A stretch of DNA of 64,000 nucleotides, from contig JPHH03000042.1 in NCBI GenBank assembly GCA_000750105.3, forward strand, positions 227,806 to 291,805, read 5' to 3'. This DNA is from Tolypocladium sp. Sup5 PDA-1 (Eukaryota > Ascomycota > Sordariomycetes > Hypocreales > Ophiocordycipitaceae). The position numbers and the translations under genes were made by a program. Below the pieces are notes generated by a model. It did not search any database and was not told the origin of the DNA. It saw nothing but the letters and a program-made list of their open reading frames with translations. Positions 42,141 through 54,045 of the stretch are shown piece after piece. Positions within the stretch are counted from its first letter, which is position 1. Every line of letters starts with the position of its first letter.

Positions 42141-44127
42141 ATGGCGCAGAACGGCATCGCCGAGAATGGGTCCCACGACCAGACTCACACCCAGTCGCAG
42201 CGCTACCTGAGCACTCGCGGCGACGACGCCGGCGTAAGCACCTCTCCCCGAGCCTGTCCCGTCTGCGGCCGCATGGCCGTCTTCTCTCCCCTTCCCTCTC
42301 GTTGTTCCCCAATTGTCACATACGACACCTCTCTTCGTCCCTTCTTGGTCCTGCTGCTGCTCCAGACCCCGCCTGGCTGACCCTCGGCGCCCGTTACAGC
42401 TGTCCTTTGAGGAGGTTGTGCTCAAGGGCCTCGCTACCGATGGCGGCCTCTACATCCCCGAGCAGGTCCCCCGAGCCTCCTCGTGGGAAAGCTGGAAAGA
42501 CCTGACCTATTCCGAGCTCGCCTTCGAAATCTTCTCCCTCTACGTCTCCCCCTCCGAGATCCCTTCGGCCGATCTCAAGGACGTCATCAACCGGAGTTAC
42601 TCGACCTTCCGGAGCAACGACGTCACGCCCCTCATCCACCTGCAACAGAACCAGTACCTGCTCGAGCTCTTCCACGGCCCGACCTTTGCCTTCAAGGATG
42701 TCGCCCTACAGTTCCTCGGCAACCTGTTCGAGTACTTCCTCGTCAGGAAAAACAAGGGCAAGACAGGACGAGGTATGTAGGCCCCCCCCCTGGCGCCATT
42801 CAGCCGGGGGCTACCACAGCTGCCCCTGGATTCCCCTCGATGGCTCCGAAACGCTTCTGCGCGCCAAACAGACATGGGCTCACGCTTCCGCAGATCGACA
42901 CCACCTGACGGTTGTCGGCGCCACGAGCGGCGACACGGGGTCTGCCGCCATCTACGGCCTGAGGGGGAAGCAGGACGTCTCCGTCTTCATCATGTACCCC
43001 AAGGGGCGCGTGAGCCCCATCCAGGAGCTGCAGATGACTACCGTACCCGACAAGAACGTCCACAACCTCGCCATCACGGGTACTTTTGATGACTGCCAGG
43101 TAACTTGAGTTCGAAGCAGACTGTTGACGGAAACCTCTCTGACATCGAGACATAGGATATCCTAAAGTCCATCTTGGGCGATGCCGATGCCAACAAGTCC
43201 CTGAACCTCGGCGCCGTCAACTCGATCAACTGGGCACGAATCCTGGCCCAGATTGTCTACTACTTCTACTCATACTTCTCTCTCGTCAAGTCGCAGGCAG
43301 ACTTCAAGCTCGGCGACAAGCTGCGTTTCGTGGTTCCCTCTGGCAACTTTGGTGACATCCTCGCTGGCTACTTTGCTATGCGCATGGGGCTGCCGGTTGA
43401 GAAGCTCGTGATTGCTACCAACGAAAACGACATTCTCGACCGGTTCTGGAAGTCGGGCAAGTATGAGAAGAAGAAGGCCGAAGGCGCTGCTGCTGCCGGG
43501 GGCCTCGCCGTTGACGGAGCCTTGGCACACGCCGACGGTGTCAAGGAGACGCTCAGCCCGGCCATGGATATTCTCGTCTCGAGCAACTTTGAACGACTCC
43601 TATGGTTCCTCGCGTACGAGTTCGCCGAAACCGCCAAGATGGATGACGTTTGGAACAAGAAGCAGGCAGGTCAGGAGGTGACCAAGTGGCTCAAGGAGCT
43701 CAAGACGACGGGATCTTTTGGCCCTGTCTATCAAGACGTGCTCAAGTATGCCAAGCGCGACTTTGAGAGCGAGCGCGTCGACGATACCGACACCATCGAC
43801 ACCATCCAGACCCTGTACCGCAAGGTTGGCTACATCCTGGACCCCCATACTGCCGTTGGTGTCGCCGCGACGCTGAGGTCCGTCGAGCGCACTGGGCCTG
43901 AACTCCATCACATCTCGCTTTCAACTGCCCATCCTGCCAAGTTCTCCGGCGCCGTCGACATGGCTCTCCGAGGCGAAGAGGGCTTCGACTTTGAGAACAA
44001 GGTGCTGCCGGCCGAGTTTGTCGGACTGGACAAGAAGGAAAAGAGGGTCACAGACGTGGCCAACGACTGGCAAAGGGTCCGCGACCTGGTCAAGGCTGAG
44101 GTGGAACGGGAACTCTCAGAAGCATAG
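42141..44127 (+). CDS. THR4: threonine synthase (Thr4)
   Basis: Four exons (42141-42233, 42400-42772, 42894-43099, 43156-44127; introns 166, 121 and 56 nt) give 547 aa. It converts O-phosphohomoserine to threonine with pyridoxal phosphate. The PLP lysine is K130 in FHGPTFAFKDVALQF, and the phosphate-binding loop is GATSGDTGSAA. RYLSTRGDDAG-LSFEEVVLKG-LATDGGLYIP is the typical N-terminus and is only complete after the first intron is removed. NLGAVNSINWARILAQIVYY and VPSGNFGDILAGY are also diagnostic. A short Gln/Thr-rich extension precedes the family start. The first two introns are longer than most in this window. Confidence 0.96.
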
Positions 44128-45448
44128 AAAAGCATCGTCGATACACGTTTTCACACACACACACCTTCGCGCACGAAAATTGGAAGGGGAAAGAGGTGGA
44201 TTTTGCTCCGTTGCATTGGCTGGGGAATGAAAGGGGGGGCCTGGCGCATCTTGACCGGTTCCTTTCCATGTACGTACGTTTTTGTTCTTGTCCTCTCTTT
44301 CGGGAGAGAGAGACAGATTTGTCGATTTCTCAGCATTCTTTCAGGCCATTGCTGGAGGCGGAGGACGGCAGAGTGTGGGAGGATTTTTCTACAATCTACA
44401 GGAGGACAGTTAGAAGAGAATGGATGACGGCACGATTGTACGCACGAGGGGGGCCGTTTTCTTGCGGATATCGGTACGCACCCTAGGAGAGTTGGTTTGC
44501 CTGGGGACGGAAAAGCCAAAGCATGACCCTGTGCTGCGGACGGTTTCCTGTTCTGTTTCTTCGCTAGGCTATATAGCGGACTGCATTTTTCGCGCCCTTT
44601 TTCAACGCCGCGGCGGCAGCGGCTGCCCATGCCAGCCTGCTCCTTGAGCCGCCCTTTATCTATTTCGTTCAACCGCTGCGTTCCTTGCCACAAGTGTTGT
44701 GTATCGCATTGAACCTATCGCCGAGGGGCCGTTTAGGCCCCTGTGTACTCGTACGGAGTACTCCGCGGGTGGAACGGCGTCAAATAAAACCGGTGGGCGC
44801 CACTTTGCAGAGACTACCGGCCGATGTCGGCAGTTGGAACCAGGTTTATTAGGTGGGTGGGCATCCATCTCCCGTCTGTTTTGACGGGCTGTGGGTTTTA
44901 GCTGACTTCTACAGTAAAAGGCCTTTACCAGTTCCGCTTTTCTTGTATGAATATTGATTGCATGTGTGTAATTGCTGATGCCCCTTGTACGACAGCACGG
45001 CTTGACGAGGTGCTGAAATGGTTCTGCTGCCAACAACTCGAGTCTAGCAAGCATCGTCACTATGTGGGGACGGCAGTCAAACCGTGGAGAATACCCTGTA
45101 CGAAGTACGTACGTATAGTACGGATAGTAGTATGTGAGTTGCTATAAAGCCGCCCAAGCAAAGAATGGGCACCCATTCTGCCAGGGCCACGCACATCAAC
45201 TGCGTTCATCATTTCTGTCAGAGATATATCCCCGATGCTATGTCACTTTCCTCTTCTGCAACTATCACCATACTCGAACCAACCTCGGGGGGGAATGGCA
45301 GCTAAAACGAGGACCCCAACGCCCAACGCGTCATGATGCATGTGGCCTGGTTCCTGTAGGCCAACAAGAAATGAGAAAAGGTGTTAAAACACAGCTGAAA
45401 CCTGACCTGTCCCTGTTGTCGTTGTCGTTCGTTGTTATTGTTCTTACA
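44128..45448. other. convergent intergenic region
   Basis: Tail-to-tail spacer between THR4 and the SLC25 gene, with CACACACA near 44153-44162 and GTAC motif clusters at 44742-44766 and 45096-45130. No gene is seen. Confidence 0.45.
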
Positions 45449-46762
45449 TCATAAGGCCTTCGCCTTGCCGTCTTCCTTGATTCGCTTCTTAACAAATTCG
45501 AAAGAGGAGAAGAAGATGGCATTGACCACGCAGGACCGGCTCATAGACACGCCCAGGCCGCGGTACATGTGGCGCTTGAAGAACTCAATCTTGGGCGCCG
45601 GTTCGACCCTCTCGCCTCGTGAGTAGAGGAGCGAGTTTCTCTGGTATATGCTCTTGGCAGAATCAATGGGATCTACACGTCTGTCAGCTGCAATCCTTCG
45701 GTTCGTGCAGATACGAGAGCAACTCACAAATCATGGCCCACGACACAAGCCCGCACATGCCACCGGCGGCAACCACCGCCAGCTTGTTGCTATTTGGGCT
45801 GTCGCCGGCAAAGGTTGTCCCGAGTTGCTTACCGCTCTCGTACACCATAAAGTAGATCGACGTCCCCAAGGTATCGCGCACTGTGAAACCCGGTCAGCAA
45901 GGACATCGCATCGCCGGGCGCCCAGAGACACGTACAGAGATGTAATCGGAAACCCGTGTAGAGCCCTAGAATTCCACGATGTTTGACGATGTTCGCCATT
46001 GTTTTCAGAGTCCCCTTGTTCTGGTAGCTCGTCGCCACAGCACGGCTCTTCTGGCAATCGCCCGCTCGCTCGGCAAGTAGCACAGAGACCTGCGCGCTGA
46101 GCTTGGTTAGCTCAAACGGACAGGCCAGGAACGTGATGACGGATCCCGCCGTGGCGCCGGCTGCGCCGAAACAAGCTATCGAGTAGAGGTTCGGGTAGGT
46201 TCCGGGCGTGTTGACATGTCGGATGATGTCGTATCCGAGGTTCTCCTTGACCCAGCCGGAGTAGACGTATTTCGCTCGCTGGTAGATGGAAAATGAGACG
46301 GTGCGGACGAGGGTGATGCTGGCCATTGGCGCAGTGACACCTACAGAGAAGCAGCAGTTAGCCAAGCCCATGGAAGAGCGCGTGCAGAGCCAATTACCCC
46401 AGTGGCGTGTTGTGATGCAATGGCAGGGCAGAAAGGGCTTCCAGGGCATTCAGAGGGGATGGCATGGGCGGGGCGGGGCGCTTACCTCGAAAGAAGCCTC
46501 CAAGCTTCTCGGTCTGGTAGGTATGCTTGACACAGTCGAGGAAGCCGCGGTACTGGTAGGTCTGCATGCGAGTCTTGACGCTGTCGAGCGGGAAAGCAGC
46601 CAGCGTGGAGAAGACGCTTGAGGAGCTGGCCGCTATCTCGGTCCGGTAGCGCCAAACAAACGAGTTGGCCCTGTCCCTTCCTCCGGTCTGAGGAGGCATG
46701 ACTGCTGACGCCGTGAGGCGGCCTGTAACATCTTGGTGACCACTCGTGGCCTCAGCAGTCAT
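45449..46762 (-). CDS. mitochondrial carrier family (SLC25) protein
   Basis: Four exons (46762-46486, 46340-45936, 45880-45728, 45672-45449; introns 145, 55 and 55 nt) give 352 aa. Three carrier repeats are seen, with signatures PLDSVKTRMQ, PFELTKLSAQ and PIDSAKSIYQ, each at the end of an odd-numbered helix; six membrane helices in total. The first repeat continues FLDCVKHTYQTEKLGGFFRG and the second GTLKTMANIVKHRGILGLYTG. The second and third signatures deviate from PxDxxK/R (PFELTK, PIDSAK), as in several fungal-specific carriers. It sits in the inner mitochondrial membrane by family. I cannot assign the substrate. The start is the first in-frame ATG; another Met 21 residues on is possible. 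Confidence 0.88.
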
Positions 46763-48186
46763 GCTTTGGGGGCACGATTGGGGGTTGTCCCGGCGATGGA
46801 CGCGGGGGGCAACGGGCAACGGGCGAGGACGGCCACGGCCACGGCGCGTTCAGACTGCGGTCTACAGTGAGACCAGAGTCTGGGGCGCGGACGCAGCACG
46901 GCCAGTCGCCAGGAGCCGCAGGTCCATCAAGACGCCCTCGTCGGGGGCAGGATATTGGGCCAAGCTCCAGCAAAGCTGAGAGTTGGTATTATCGGCGGTG
47001 GGGGAGAGTTCCTCTTCGTGCGACGACGGGGGGGGTTTTGGCGATGTGTCGGGCCGTTGGCGATGATGAGCGTGGAGGATGAGGACAAGGAGAGAGGGAG
47101 AGAGAGGGGGAGAGAGAGGACGAAACGTGCGGAGTCGAGAGATGGAAACAGAGCAGCGAGCGAGGTGGAGTTGGATGGACGGGATAGTGAGGGGTGCCAA
47201 AGGCTAAGAGTGAGCAGTGCAGCTCAGTGCATCAGTGCTCGAGCTCCCCGCCGGCATGGATCGCGTCCCCAGCCCAGCCCAGCCCACCTCAGGCTTTGGG
47301 CCACCAGCAGCGCATCACTGAACCAGTGACGCCCCCTGCAGCAGCGGGGAGGGGCCACCCCAACGATTCAATGGCAGCGTTCCCCAGTCCTTGGTGGCGT
47401 CGCGCTGTGGCAGTCGGTGCTTCGTCGCTCGCGAGTCACGCCCAAGCTCGCGCCCGCCAAACCGGCCGCCTGTCGCCCGTTGCAGCTACCTGAGCGCTAC
47501 CTGCACCATCGTCGCCGACGAGCCATCGCATCGGCAGTCACATGCCATGCCACGATGTCCACGAAGAGGGCGGCGTTCGCCATTGACGACGCCGCACGCT
47601 GTACGCCTGCACATCGTACGCGTGGACAGGTCAATCTCGCACAATGCCACCTGCGCGTGTAATTCCCTCCCCCGCAAAGAAAGAGGCAATCGTCGGCACA
47701 GGGATGTGCAGCTATGCGGCATACGGGCTACATGCGTACATATATCGCTCCATCAATCGTTGCCAAAAGTACGGACTAGGTTTGGGTGCCACCACCAATC
47801 CGCACACATGCCGGGCTGTGCCACGCGCCAATGGCGGGCTGGCTAATCATCCCCAAGGGCACGAATCAAAGGGGACACGGCAGATCCCCAACAAGCCCGC
47901 CGTACCGAGTACTCCGTAGATTGCACTTGTATGTAATCCGTAGGTAAGCTTGCTTCTGCTCGGCCAACACTGACGGGCTACCTAGTACTGCGGAACAAAC
48001 AGGAAGTGTCCAGTGTCCATTCATTCGGGGCGACAAAGTCTCCGGCACGGAGCCCGTCGCCTCCGCCCAGCAGGAGCTTCACATCAGTGAGCTTCTCCAG
48101 CAGTGCTCGGAATTGCCTCTGCCCGATCGGCGTCTAGCGACAGCATCAGGGTTGCCTTCTTCTCAGATGACATCGAGTCGTGCCGC
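46763..48186. other. upstream region of the SLC25 gene
   Basis: Promoter of the carrier gene and the 3' end of TMA46. It has a purine-rich GAGAGGGAGAGAGAGGG run near 47090-47118 and a GTAC motif at 47906-47920. No gene is supported. Confidence 0.45.
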
Positions 48187-49340
48187 TCAAGCCCCCGCGT
48201 TTTCGCTTTCTGCCGTTTCTGCAGCCTCTGCAATCTCAGCCGGCGTCGTCGAGTACGAGCTCTCGATTCCAAGCGTCGCCTCCAGCCGCTCCTCCTCCTT
48301 CTTTTGGCGAATCGCCTCCGTTTCGTTCCTCAGCTTCTCTAGATTCCATACATCATCATCGTCAGAATCGTCAGAATCGTCCTCGTCGCGCCACTTGCCA
48401 CTCTCAAACAGGGCACGACCAGTGTTCTCCTTGGCCTTGCGGGCCTGCTCTTCCGCCGCCTTCTTGTCCAGGCGGTCCTTCTTCCACTTGGCAAACGACT
48501 CCGGCGTGACGGGAGTCAGGTTACCTGTGAGCTTGTGTCGCTCGGATTCTAAAAAGTCCTCGAGAGTCAGAGTCTTGAGTGGGGACTTGTCCATGAGCGC
48601 CTTCTCTGCCGCTCTTTGCTCTTTGGTCTTCAGAATAAATCTGTGTCTCGTGTTAGCCAAAAAGGCGAGCCCAGTGTCAAAAGAAGTGGAAAACCATACC
48701 CAGGCGGCAGAGCGTGTCTGTACATGCATTTGTCTGCGCCGTTGGGGCAGACCCAGAACCAGCCGTATTTGCCATCCTCAATGGCCGAGATAAAATGCTT
48801 GCACACCTTCTCCGTCGTCGACTTTTGGTTGCCCTTCTTGGATAGGACCACCTTGCGCAGCTGTTCCTCGTCCCAGTCGGCAGAGGTTTCTTGTTTTTTC
48901 TTTTCCCCTTCGTCCTCCTGTCTCGAGTCCGAGTATAGGTTCCTCTTTTCCGTTTTGCGTTCGATGGCCAGGTCGTGCGAGAATTTGCATTTCTTGCCCT
49001 TCTCGCAGTCGCCCTTCTTGAAGAAGATGCAGAGCACCGTCTTCGGGTCCACGCCAAACGGTACTTTTTGTATCTGAGCCGGCCTGTTCATGAGCGCGGC
49101 GGCTTCCTTCCTGGCATCCTCGGCAGCCTTCTTCTCCCGCTCTCGCGCAGCCTTCTCGGCGGCCTTCTTCTTCTCTTCGGCGCTGCCACCGGACTTGAGG
49201 TTGGTAGTCATCTGAGCAATATGCTTCTGGGCAACGGCTCCCTTCTTGTTCTTCATGCCGAAAGTCCGGTCCTCTACCTGCTTGGTCGCCGACGGCTTCT
49301 TGCCGGCAGCAACCTTGGGTTCGGCCTTCTTGGGAGGCAT
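48187..49340 (-). CDS. TMA46: Tma46/DFRP1 (ZC3H15) CCCH zinc-finger protein
   Basis: Two exons, 49340-48700 and 48640-48187, with a 59-nt intron, give 364 aa. The N-terminus is lysine-rich (MPPKKAEPKVAAGKKPSATK). Two CCCH fingers follow: CIFFKKGDCEKGKKCKFSH and one beginning CKHFISAIEDGKYGWFWVC and closing KCMYRH. The DFRP domain comes after the splice (TLEDFLESERHKL, PVTPESFAKWKKDR), then an acidic coil (RDEDDSDDSDDDDVWNLEKL). The family stabilises the GTPase Rbg1/DRG1 and binds translating ribosomes. It is divergent from OST4. Confidence 0.95.
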
Positions 49341-50113
49341 GGTGGGCGGTGGCGGGGGTATTCGATTCAGCAAAGAAAGGTCGCAAACTGGGGGCGATAT
49401 GGAATTGCCTGAGGCTGCCTTGCTCACTTCTTCCGCGACCCTCAAAAGCAGGAGATGGTGGAGGGCCCGAGTCGTCGTCGATGTCGTTGCTCGATGCCTT
49501 GAAAAAAAGACCGTCCTGGCGTTTCGTCACTTTTGGTGGGCTGTCTTGGTTGGTGGATGAAGTCACTGCGATCACGTGCCTGACCCTCATTTGGCAGCCA
49601 AGCGCCGAGGGGCACCGCGGTACTCCTTCTACGGCAGATACTTCGCAGGCCTAGGCTGCTACGAGCAGCGCTGTATTCGTACTTCGTAGTCATCTAAGCT
49701 TCGCGTCATCTTTTGCAATAGAAAACCACTGCATTTGCCAAAAACAAGGACTTCTCTTTCCCAGCGAGTGCTCCTCGTCATTCGCAGCTGCTCGAGTGGA
49801 ATGCGAGACTGGTGAAGCCCAGTCGTTGGAGTTCTACGTGTAGGTTGTCGAGGTGGAGCTAGGCCTGATTGGTACTTTGGTGCGGCTGCGCATCAACGCG
49901 GCTCCACGAAAGCTCCAGCTGTCCTCCTACCCATCTTCCACCTCCAACGACCCTCCGAGGAACTGTCGCAACATCCCGCCACCACAGCCAGTCAGTTGAA
50001 GCCATTGCCCATTGCCGTACAAGTCAATTCAATTTGCTTACAGGTGCCTGTATAGCCTTCTCTGGGCGGTAGCGAATCCATCGTTCAATTCGACCTGCCG
50101 AAGCACCGCCAAG
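49341..50113. promoter_or_regulatory. divergent promoter region of TMA46 and OST4
   Basis: 773 bp between two divergent starts. A TACTTCGTAGTC motif of the GTAC class lies near 49679-49692. No gene is supported. Confidence 0.45.
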
Positions 50114-50245
50114 ATGATTTCCGATCGCGACCTCTTCAGCCTCGCCATCTTCCTGGGCGCCGCGTCCATGATCCTCATCGTACTTTATCACTTCCTTGAG
50201 GTCAACGCGGTCCCGGAATCACCGGCCATTAATAAGGCGGAATGA
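50114..50245 (+). CDS. OST4: oligosaccharyltransferase subunit Ost4 (43 aa)
   Basis: A frame of only 43 codons reads MISDRDLFSLAIFLGAASMI, then LIVLYHFLEVNA and a short polar tail. This is the standard Ost4 layout: a MISD start, one transmembrane helix through the ER membrane, and a lumen/cytosol tail of a few residues. Ost4 holds Stt3 and Ost3/6 together in the oligosaccharyltransferase that N-glycosylates nascent proteins. The ATG at 50114 has AAGATG context. Upstream in-frame ATGs (50012) would add a segment with no counterpart in the family, so I reject them. Confidence 0.93.
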   Translation: MISDRDLFSLAIFLGAASMILIVLYHFLEVNAVPESPAINKAE

Positions 50246-51782
50246 CAAAAGGCGACATGAAGCAGCAAATCAGGCGAGGCGGGCGACCAGACAAGCGAGT
50301 CGCATGCGTCTGCGCATGTACGATACCGAGGCGACTTTGAACATATTGATGCAAACTGATTAGCCTTGGGCCAGGAGTCATATACTATCCGGCGTTGAAG
50401 AGAGGTCAAGCGACTGGGCACGGAAATGCAGTTAAAGATTGGGCATCTGCCGCGACCAGAGACCGCCTTGGACTGCTCCATAAGTGGAATACTGCCAGTA
50501 CTTCATGGTATGCACGGAGTCGAAGACGAGAATTTACGGAGCTGGGAACAAGACATGATGTATATCGAATCTCGGCCATCAAACAAGAACCGCAATCGCG
50601 CAATACCGAGCATCGAGCTCTCCTGTGGCTCAGCATGCATTTCAGCCAGCTGTTTCTTTGTCCCTTCCCTCTCGTAGCAGACTTTATCAATATCGTGTTG
50701 CAACATTGATAACCTGGGGCCCCCCTATCAGCTCGACTGAAGCATCTCTACTAGAATACGAAGCACAAGGCCGTTCGAGTACAACTCAAGAAGGGAGGAA
50801 GAGCGCCGCCTCTTGTGAAATGCCACGTCGCCGAAATCGTCCTTTCCAACGAAGCATCGTACTAGGTACGCAGAGACCATTGGCCGTCGTAGCCATTCCA
50901 TGCTCTGAAGCTGGCGGGACACGACAAAAAATTCCGCGATGCTAGGTATTTGACAGCTCGGGGTGCGTCTCCTACCTGTATGATTCAGTACTTACTGTCC
51001 TTGCCTCTGCAAATCTCGAGGCGTAACAGACGGGTTTTCCACTCATTGGTTCAGTGCTGTCCAGCTGTCCAAGCGCGGCCCAATGATTCAGCCCTGCTGC
51101 CCATGTTGCCAGGCGGTTTGGGCTTCCATATCGCAACACGACAGGTGAGCTTGTCAAGCCTGTTAAGCCGAGTCCAGTCGTGTTGTGGGGCAGGATGACG
51201 AGAGTTCCATTGGCCCACACGCGCATAAGCATTACTGCTTACGTGATATTGCAGCCATGTGTCACGGCCACTGGTTCCTGCCTCGCTGCCTCAAAGGGTC
51301 ACGGCAGGTGCAGCGCCTGCGCCTTCCCTCGCCCCACCTGCCACCCGCGTCGCTTGCGTCCCTTGTTTCTCTCTGCTTCTGCCTCTGCCGCTCCTCTTTC
51401 TTCTCCCTTCAACCACCTGGTTCATTACGCACCCCGACTTTCATCGCCCCAAACTCCAACAAACGGCTCTCCGTTCTTCTTCTTCGACTGCGCGCCGTCT
51501 CTGCACGAACGCGACCTTTGTTGTTTTCGACCATTCCACCGTCGGTGCCCTTCGTGCCGCTTTCAAACATCCACTTCACACCCTCTGTTGTTGGCGCTCT
51601 CGAGCAGACAGCAGCAATCCCTCTCTTTGAGCGCGCTCTCTGATCAACGCACCGTGCGAAGCACTTTTTCGCGCTTGTTCGTGGCTCGTTCACCACGGCC
51701 ATCAGCCTGACCAGCCGCTGCCACTCTTCGTTGGCAGCTATTCATCCCTGCACCTATCAGCATCACCGCCACCACCATCACC
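50246..51782. other. intergenic region and YRA1 promoter/leader
   Basis: 1.5 kb. The last 450 bp before YRA1 are C/T-rich (CTTCTTCTTCGACTG and similar), fitting a strong promoter and leader. No supported gene. Confidence 0.45.
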
Positions 51783-53580
51783 ATGTCTGGCAAGCTCGAT
51801 AAGCCCCTTGACGAGATCGTCTCGGCCCAGCGCCGCACTGCCGGACGCCGCCGCTCGCAGCGACGACCTGCCGGTCGCGCGGCGGTTGCTGCCCCCGTTG
51901 GCGGCATTCAGAAGGCCATCAGGGCCACTCGTGGCGCCGCAGCCAAGGCCGCGCCCGCCAAGGGTGCGGCTCTCAACGGCGAAAGCAAGGTCATCGTCAG
52001 CAACCTGGTAAGTGTATCTTGCACCGCTACGCTTGAGGCGCAGAAGCTGACTTCATCGTAGCCCAAGGATGTGTCGCAGCAGCAGATCAAGGTATGTTTC
52101 GGTTAAGCGCCCTGCGCTCCGGACTTTGTTCGACTTTATTCTCCTCGCCGCTCTCTTTTTTTTCCTGCCGACGTCGCGAAGGAACCCCCGATTGTGCCTC
52201 CCGGCGCGAGCCACGGATGCGCCCTTGTCTCCTTCCTAGAACCCGTGCAGCACCTCGACCAAGGTGCTCGGTGTTGGAAGTTGAGAGCAGCCTCGTCTCG
52301 CACAACGCTGCTTAGAATGCCTGGTCAGCATTTTTACAGCAGCGGCGACGACTGAGCAGGACTGCGGCGATATTTTCCAGAGGCACAATCGTCCATGCGT
52401 GGCAGCGACTATCCCCGAGCGATGGGATCATTGCTGGCAAACATTCGGGTCCAAACGAGCACAGCAGTGAGCACATGCAGCTAGGTGCCAGAACCCGGAG
52501 CCAGGATCGAGGCTGCATTGTGTATCTCCATGTACCTACTGGGGGGGAGTGTGTTATGCCTTTATTGGCGATCTGTTCTGAACCCGGCAGATTCGCCGCG
52601 CCTTGCGCGCATCACCACTGTTCACGGCGTCGGGAGTGCTGCTTGGGGCCGGCTACTCGCGGAACGGTTTGGTTGTGGGATTTTTGTGGCAGTCTCGACT
52701 TTGCGAGACAGCCTGGAGACCAGCCACATGTGCTCTTCACCGGTTCTGACATGGCTCACTGCTCTGCTGGCTTGGATTCCGATTCTCTCACCCGGTTACT
52801 CGGTCGCGATACCCCCGGAACGACGTTGGACGATGGTCGAAGACGGACTCGGCAGTACTGATTCAACTACGCGCTTTCGGTTTACTAACAACTCTCCCCG
52901 CGATAGGAATACTTTGTGCAGTCTGTCGGACCCATCAAGAGGGTTGATCTCGTGTACGGCCCGAACTCGATGAGCCGCGGTATCGCGAATGTTACCTTCC
53001 ACAAGGCCGATGGCGCCAGCAAGGCTTTCCAGAAGCTCAACGGGCTCCTCGTGGACAACCGCCCTATCAAGGTAAATCCCCGTCATGGTTTGAAGAAAGA
53101 GACAAGAGCGATGGCTAACGCGCAACAGATCGAGATCGTCGTCGGTGCCGCCCAGGCCGACAAGGTGATTCCGGCTGTCAAGACACTGGCTGAACGTACC
53201 ACGTAAGTATCATGGGTGCTCCCCTCCACATGCCGCAAGAAGAAGCTGACTCGGGACATAGTCAGCCCAAGGCTCACCCGAAGTCTGCTGCCACCGGTAA
53301 GCAGAATGCCGTCTCGGCCAAGGGTGGCATTGGCAAGGGAGGAGCCGCCGCCAACAAGAAGCGCCGTGGCAAGAGCGCTCGCCCTGCCAAGAAGACGGCT
53401 GAGGAGCTTGACTCCGAGATGGCCGACTACTTCGTCAAGGATGGCGGCAACGAGAATGCTGGCAACGTTGCTCCTGCCGCCACCAGCGGCGATGCCCCTA
53501 TGGAGGATGAGATTATGGTACGTTATTGATTGTCTGCCACGCGCTCGACGATCAATGCTAACGATGTAACTACTCAGTAA
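51783..53580 (+). CDS. YRA1: mRNA export adaptor Yra1/ALY (REF family) with an 815-nt intron
   Basis: Six exons (51783-52007, 52062-52091, 52907-53071, 53129-53202, 53262-53517, 53578-53580) give 250 aa. It starts with the UAP56-binding-type motif MSGKLDKPLDEIVSAQRR, then an Arg/Ala-rich linker. One RRM (about residues 69-145) has RNP2 KVIVSNL and RNP1 RGIANVTF. A basic Gly/Lys/Arg region and an acidic C-terminal motif follow (ELDSEMADYF...DEIM). The family couples splicing/THO to Mex67 for nuclear mRNA export. Intron 2 (52092-52906) is 815 nt, with a consensus TACTAAC branch site near 52883 and a GATAG acceptor. The other introns are 54-60 nt. The last intron leaves only the TAA stop in the final coding exon. 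Intron 3 (57 nt) is in frame without a stop. Confidence 0.93.
52092..52906 (+). promoter_or_regulatory. YRA1: long, probably regulatory intron of YRA1
   Basis: The intron starts GTATGTTT and ends ACTAACAACTCTCCCCGCGATAG. It is about 14 times the typical intron in this window. In Saccharomyces, YRA1 autoregulates through inefficient splicing of a 766-nt intron at a similar place inside the RRM region. The match in gene, size class and position suggests the same here. Confidence 0.6.
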
Positions 53581-54045
53581 TGGCCATCAGAGCAATGGGA
53601 GCAAGGCAATGGGGTCAAATGAAGTTCTTTGAGGTAAACCATTGAAAATTTCAACAAAAAAAAGCACTGCTGGTCGTGAATCACTGCAGGGCAGGAACAG
53701 CGCACAGTTGCTTCATCAGTATGCTTTTATTCCGGGAGAAGGGAGTCACGTTTTCGGGAGACTTTGAGGAATGGTTATCAATATCACTACTTCTGGGCCA
53801 GGTTTCGTCTCTCTAGTCAGATCTTTTACCCGAACTTCCCTTTTCGATGCTGCACGAAGCTCTTCGGGGGAGAGGAAGGTCGAGAGCGTTCTTATATGTA
53901 CAAACAGCGTAATACACTCAATACCCAAGACACCCCGTCAAGCGCATCTGCTTCTTTTACCTACTGCCACCCCGCCAGCTCGACCGAGTTGTGTTGTTGT
54001 AAACTGCGCCGAGTGGTGGTGTTCCTGTGTCGCCTTTGCCAGGCG
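53581..54045. other. YRA1 3' region
   Basis: 465 bp, probably YRA1 3' untranslated region and the 3' side of the doubtful minus-strand ORF. No other gene. Confidence 0.4.

Noticed and set aside
37924..44127. MET6-THR4 region as an amino-acid biosynthesis cluster
   Set aside because: Both enzymes use homoserine-derived substrates, but an unrelated AT-hook gene lies between and no other pathway gene is near; chance neighbourhood is the simpler reading.
50012..50113. Upstream in-frame extension of OST4
   Set aside because: It would put 34 extra residues before MISD, the usual first residues of Ost4; the family has no such extension.
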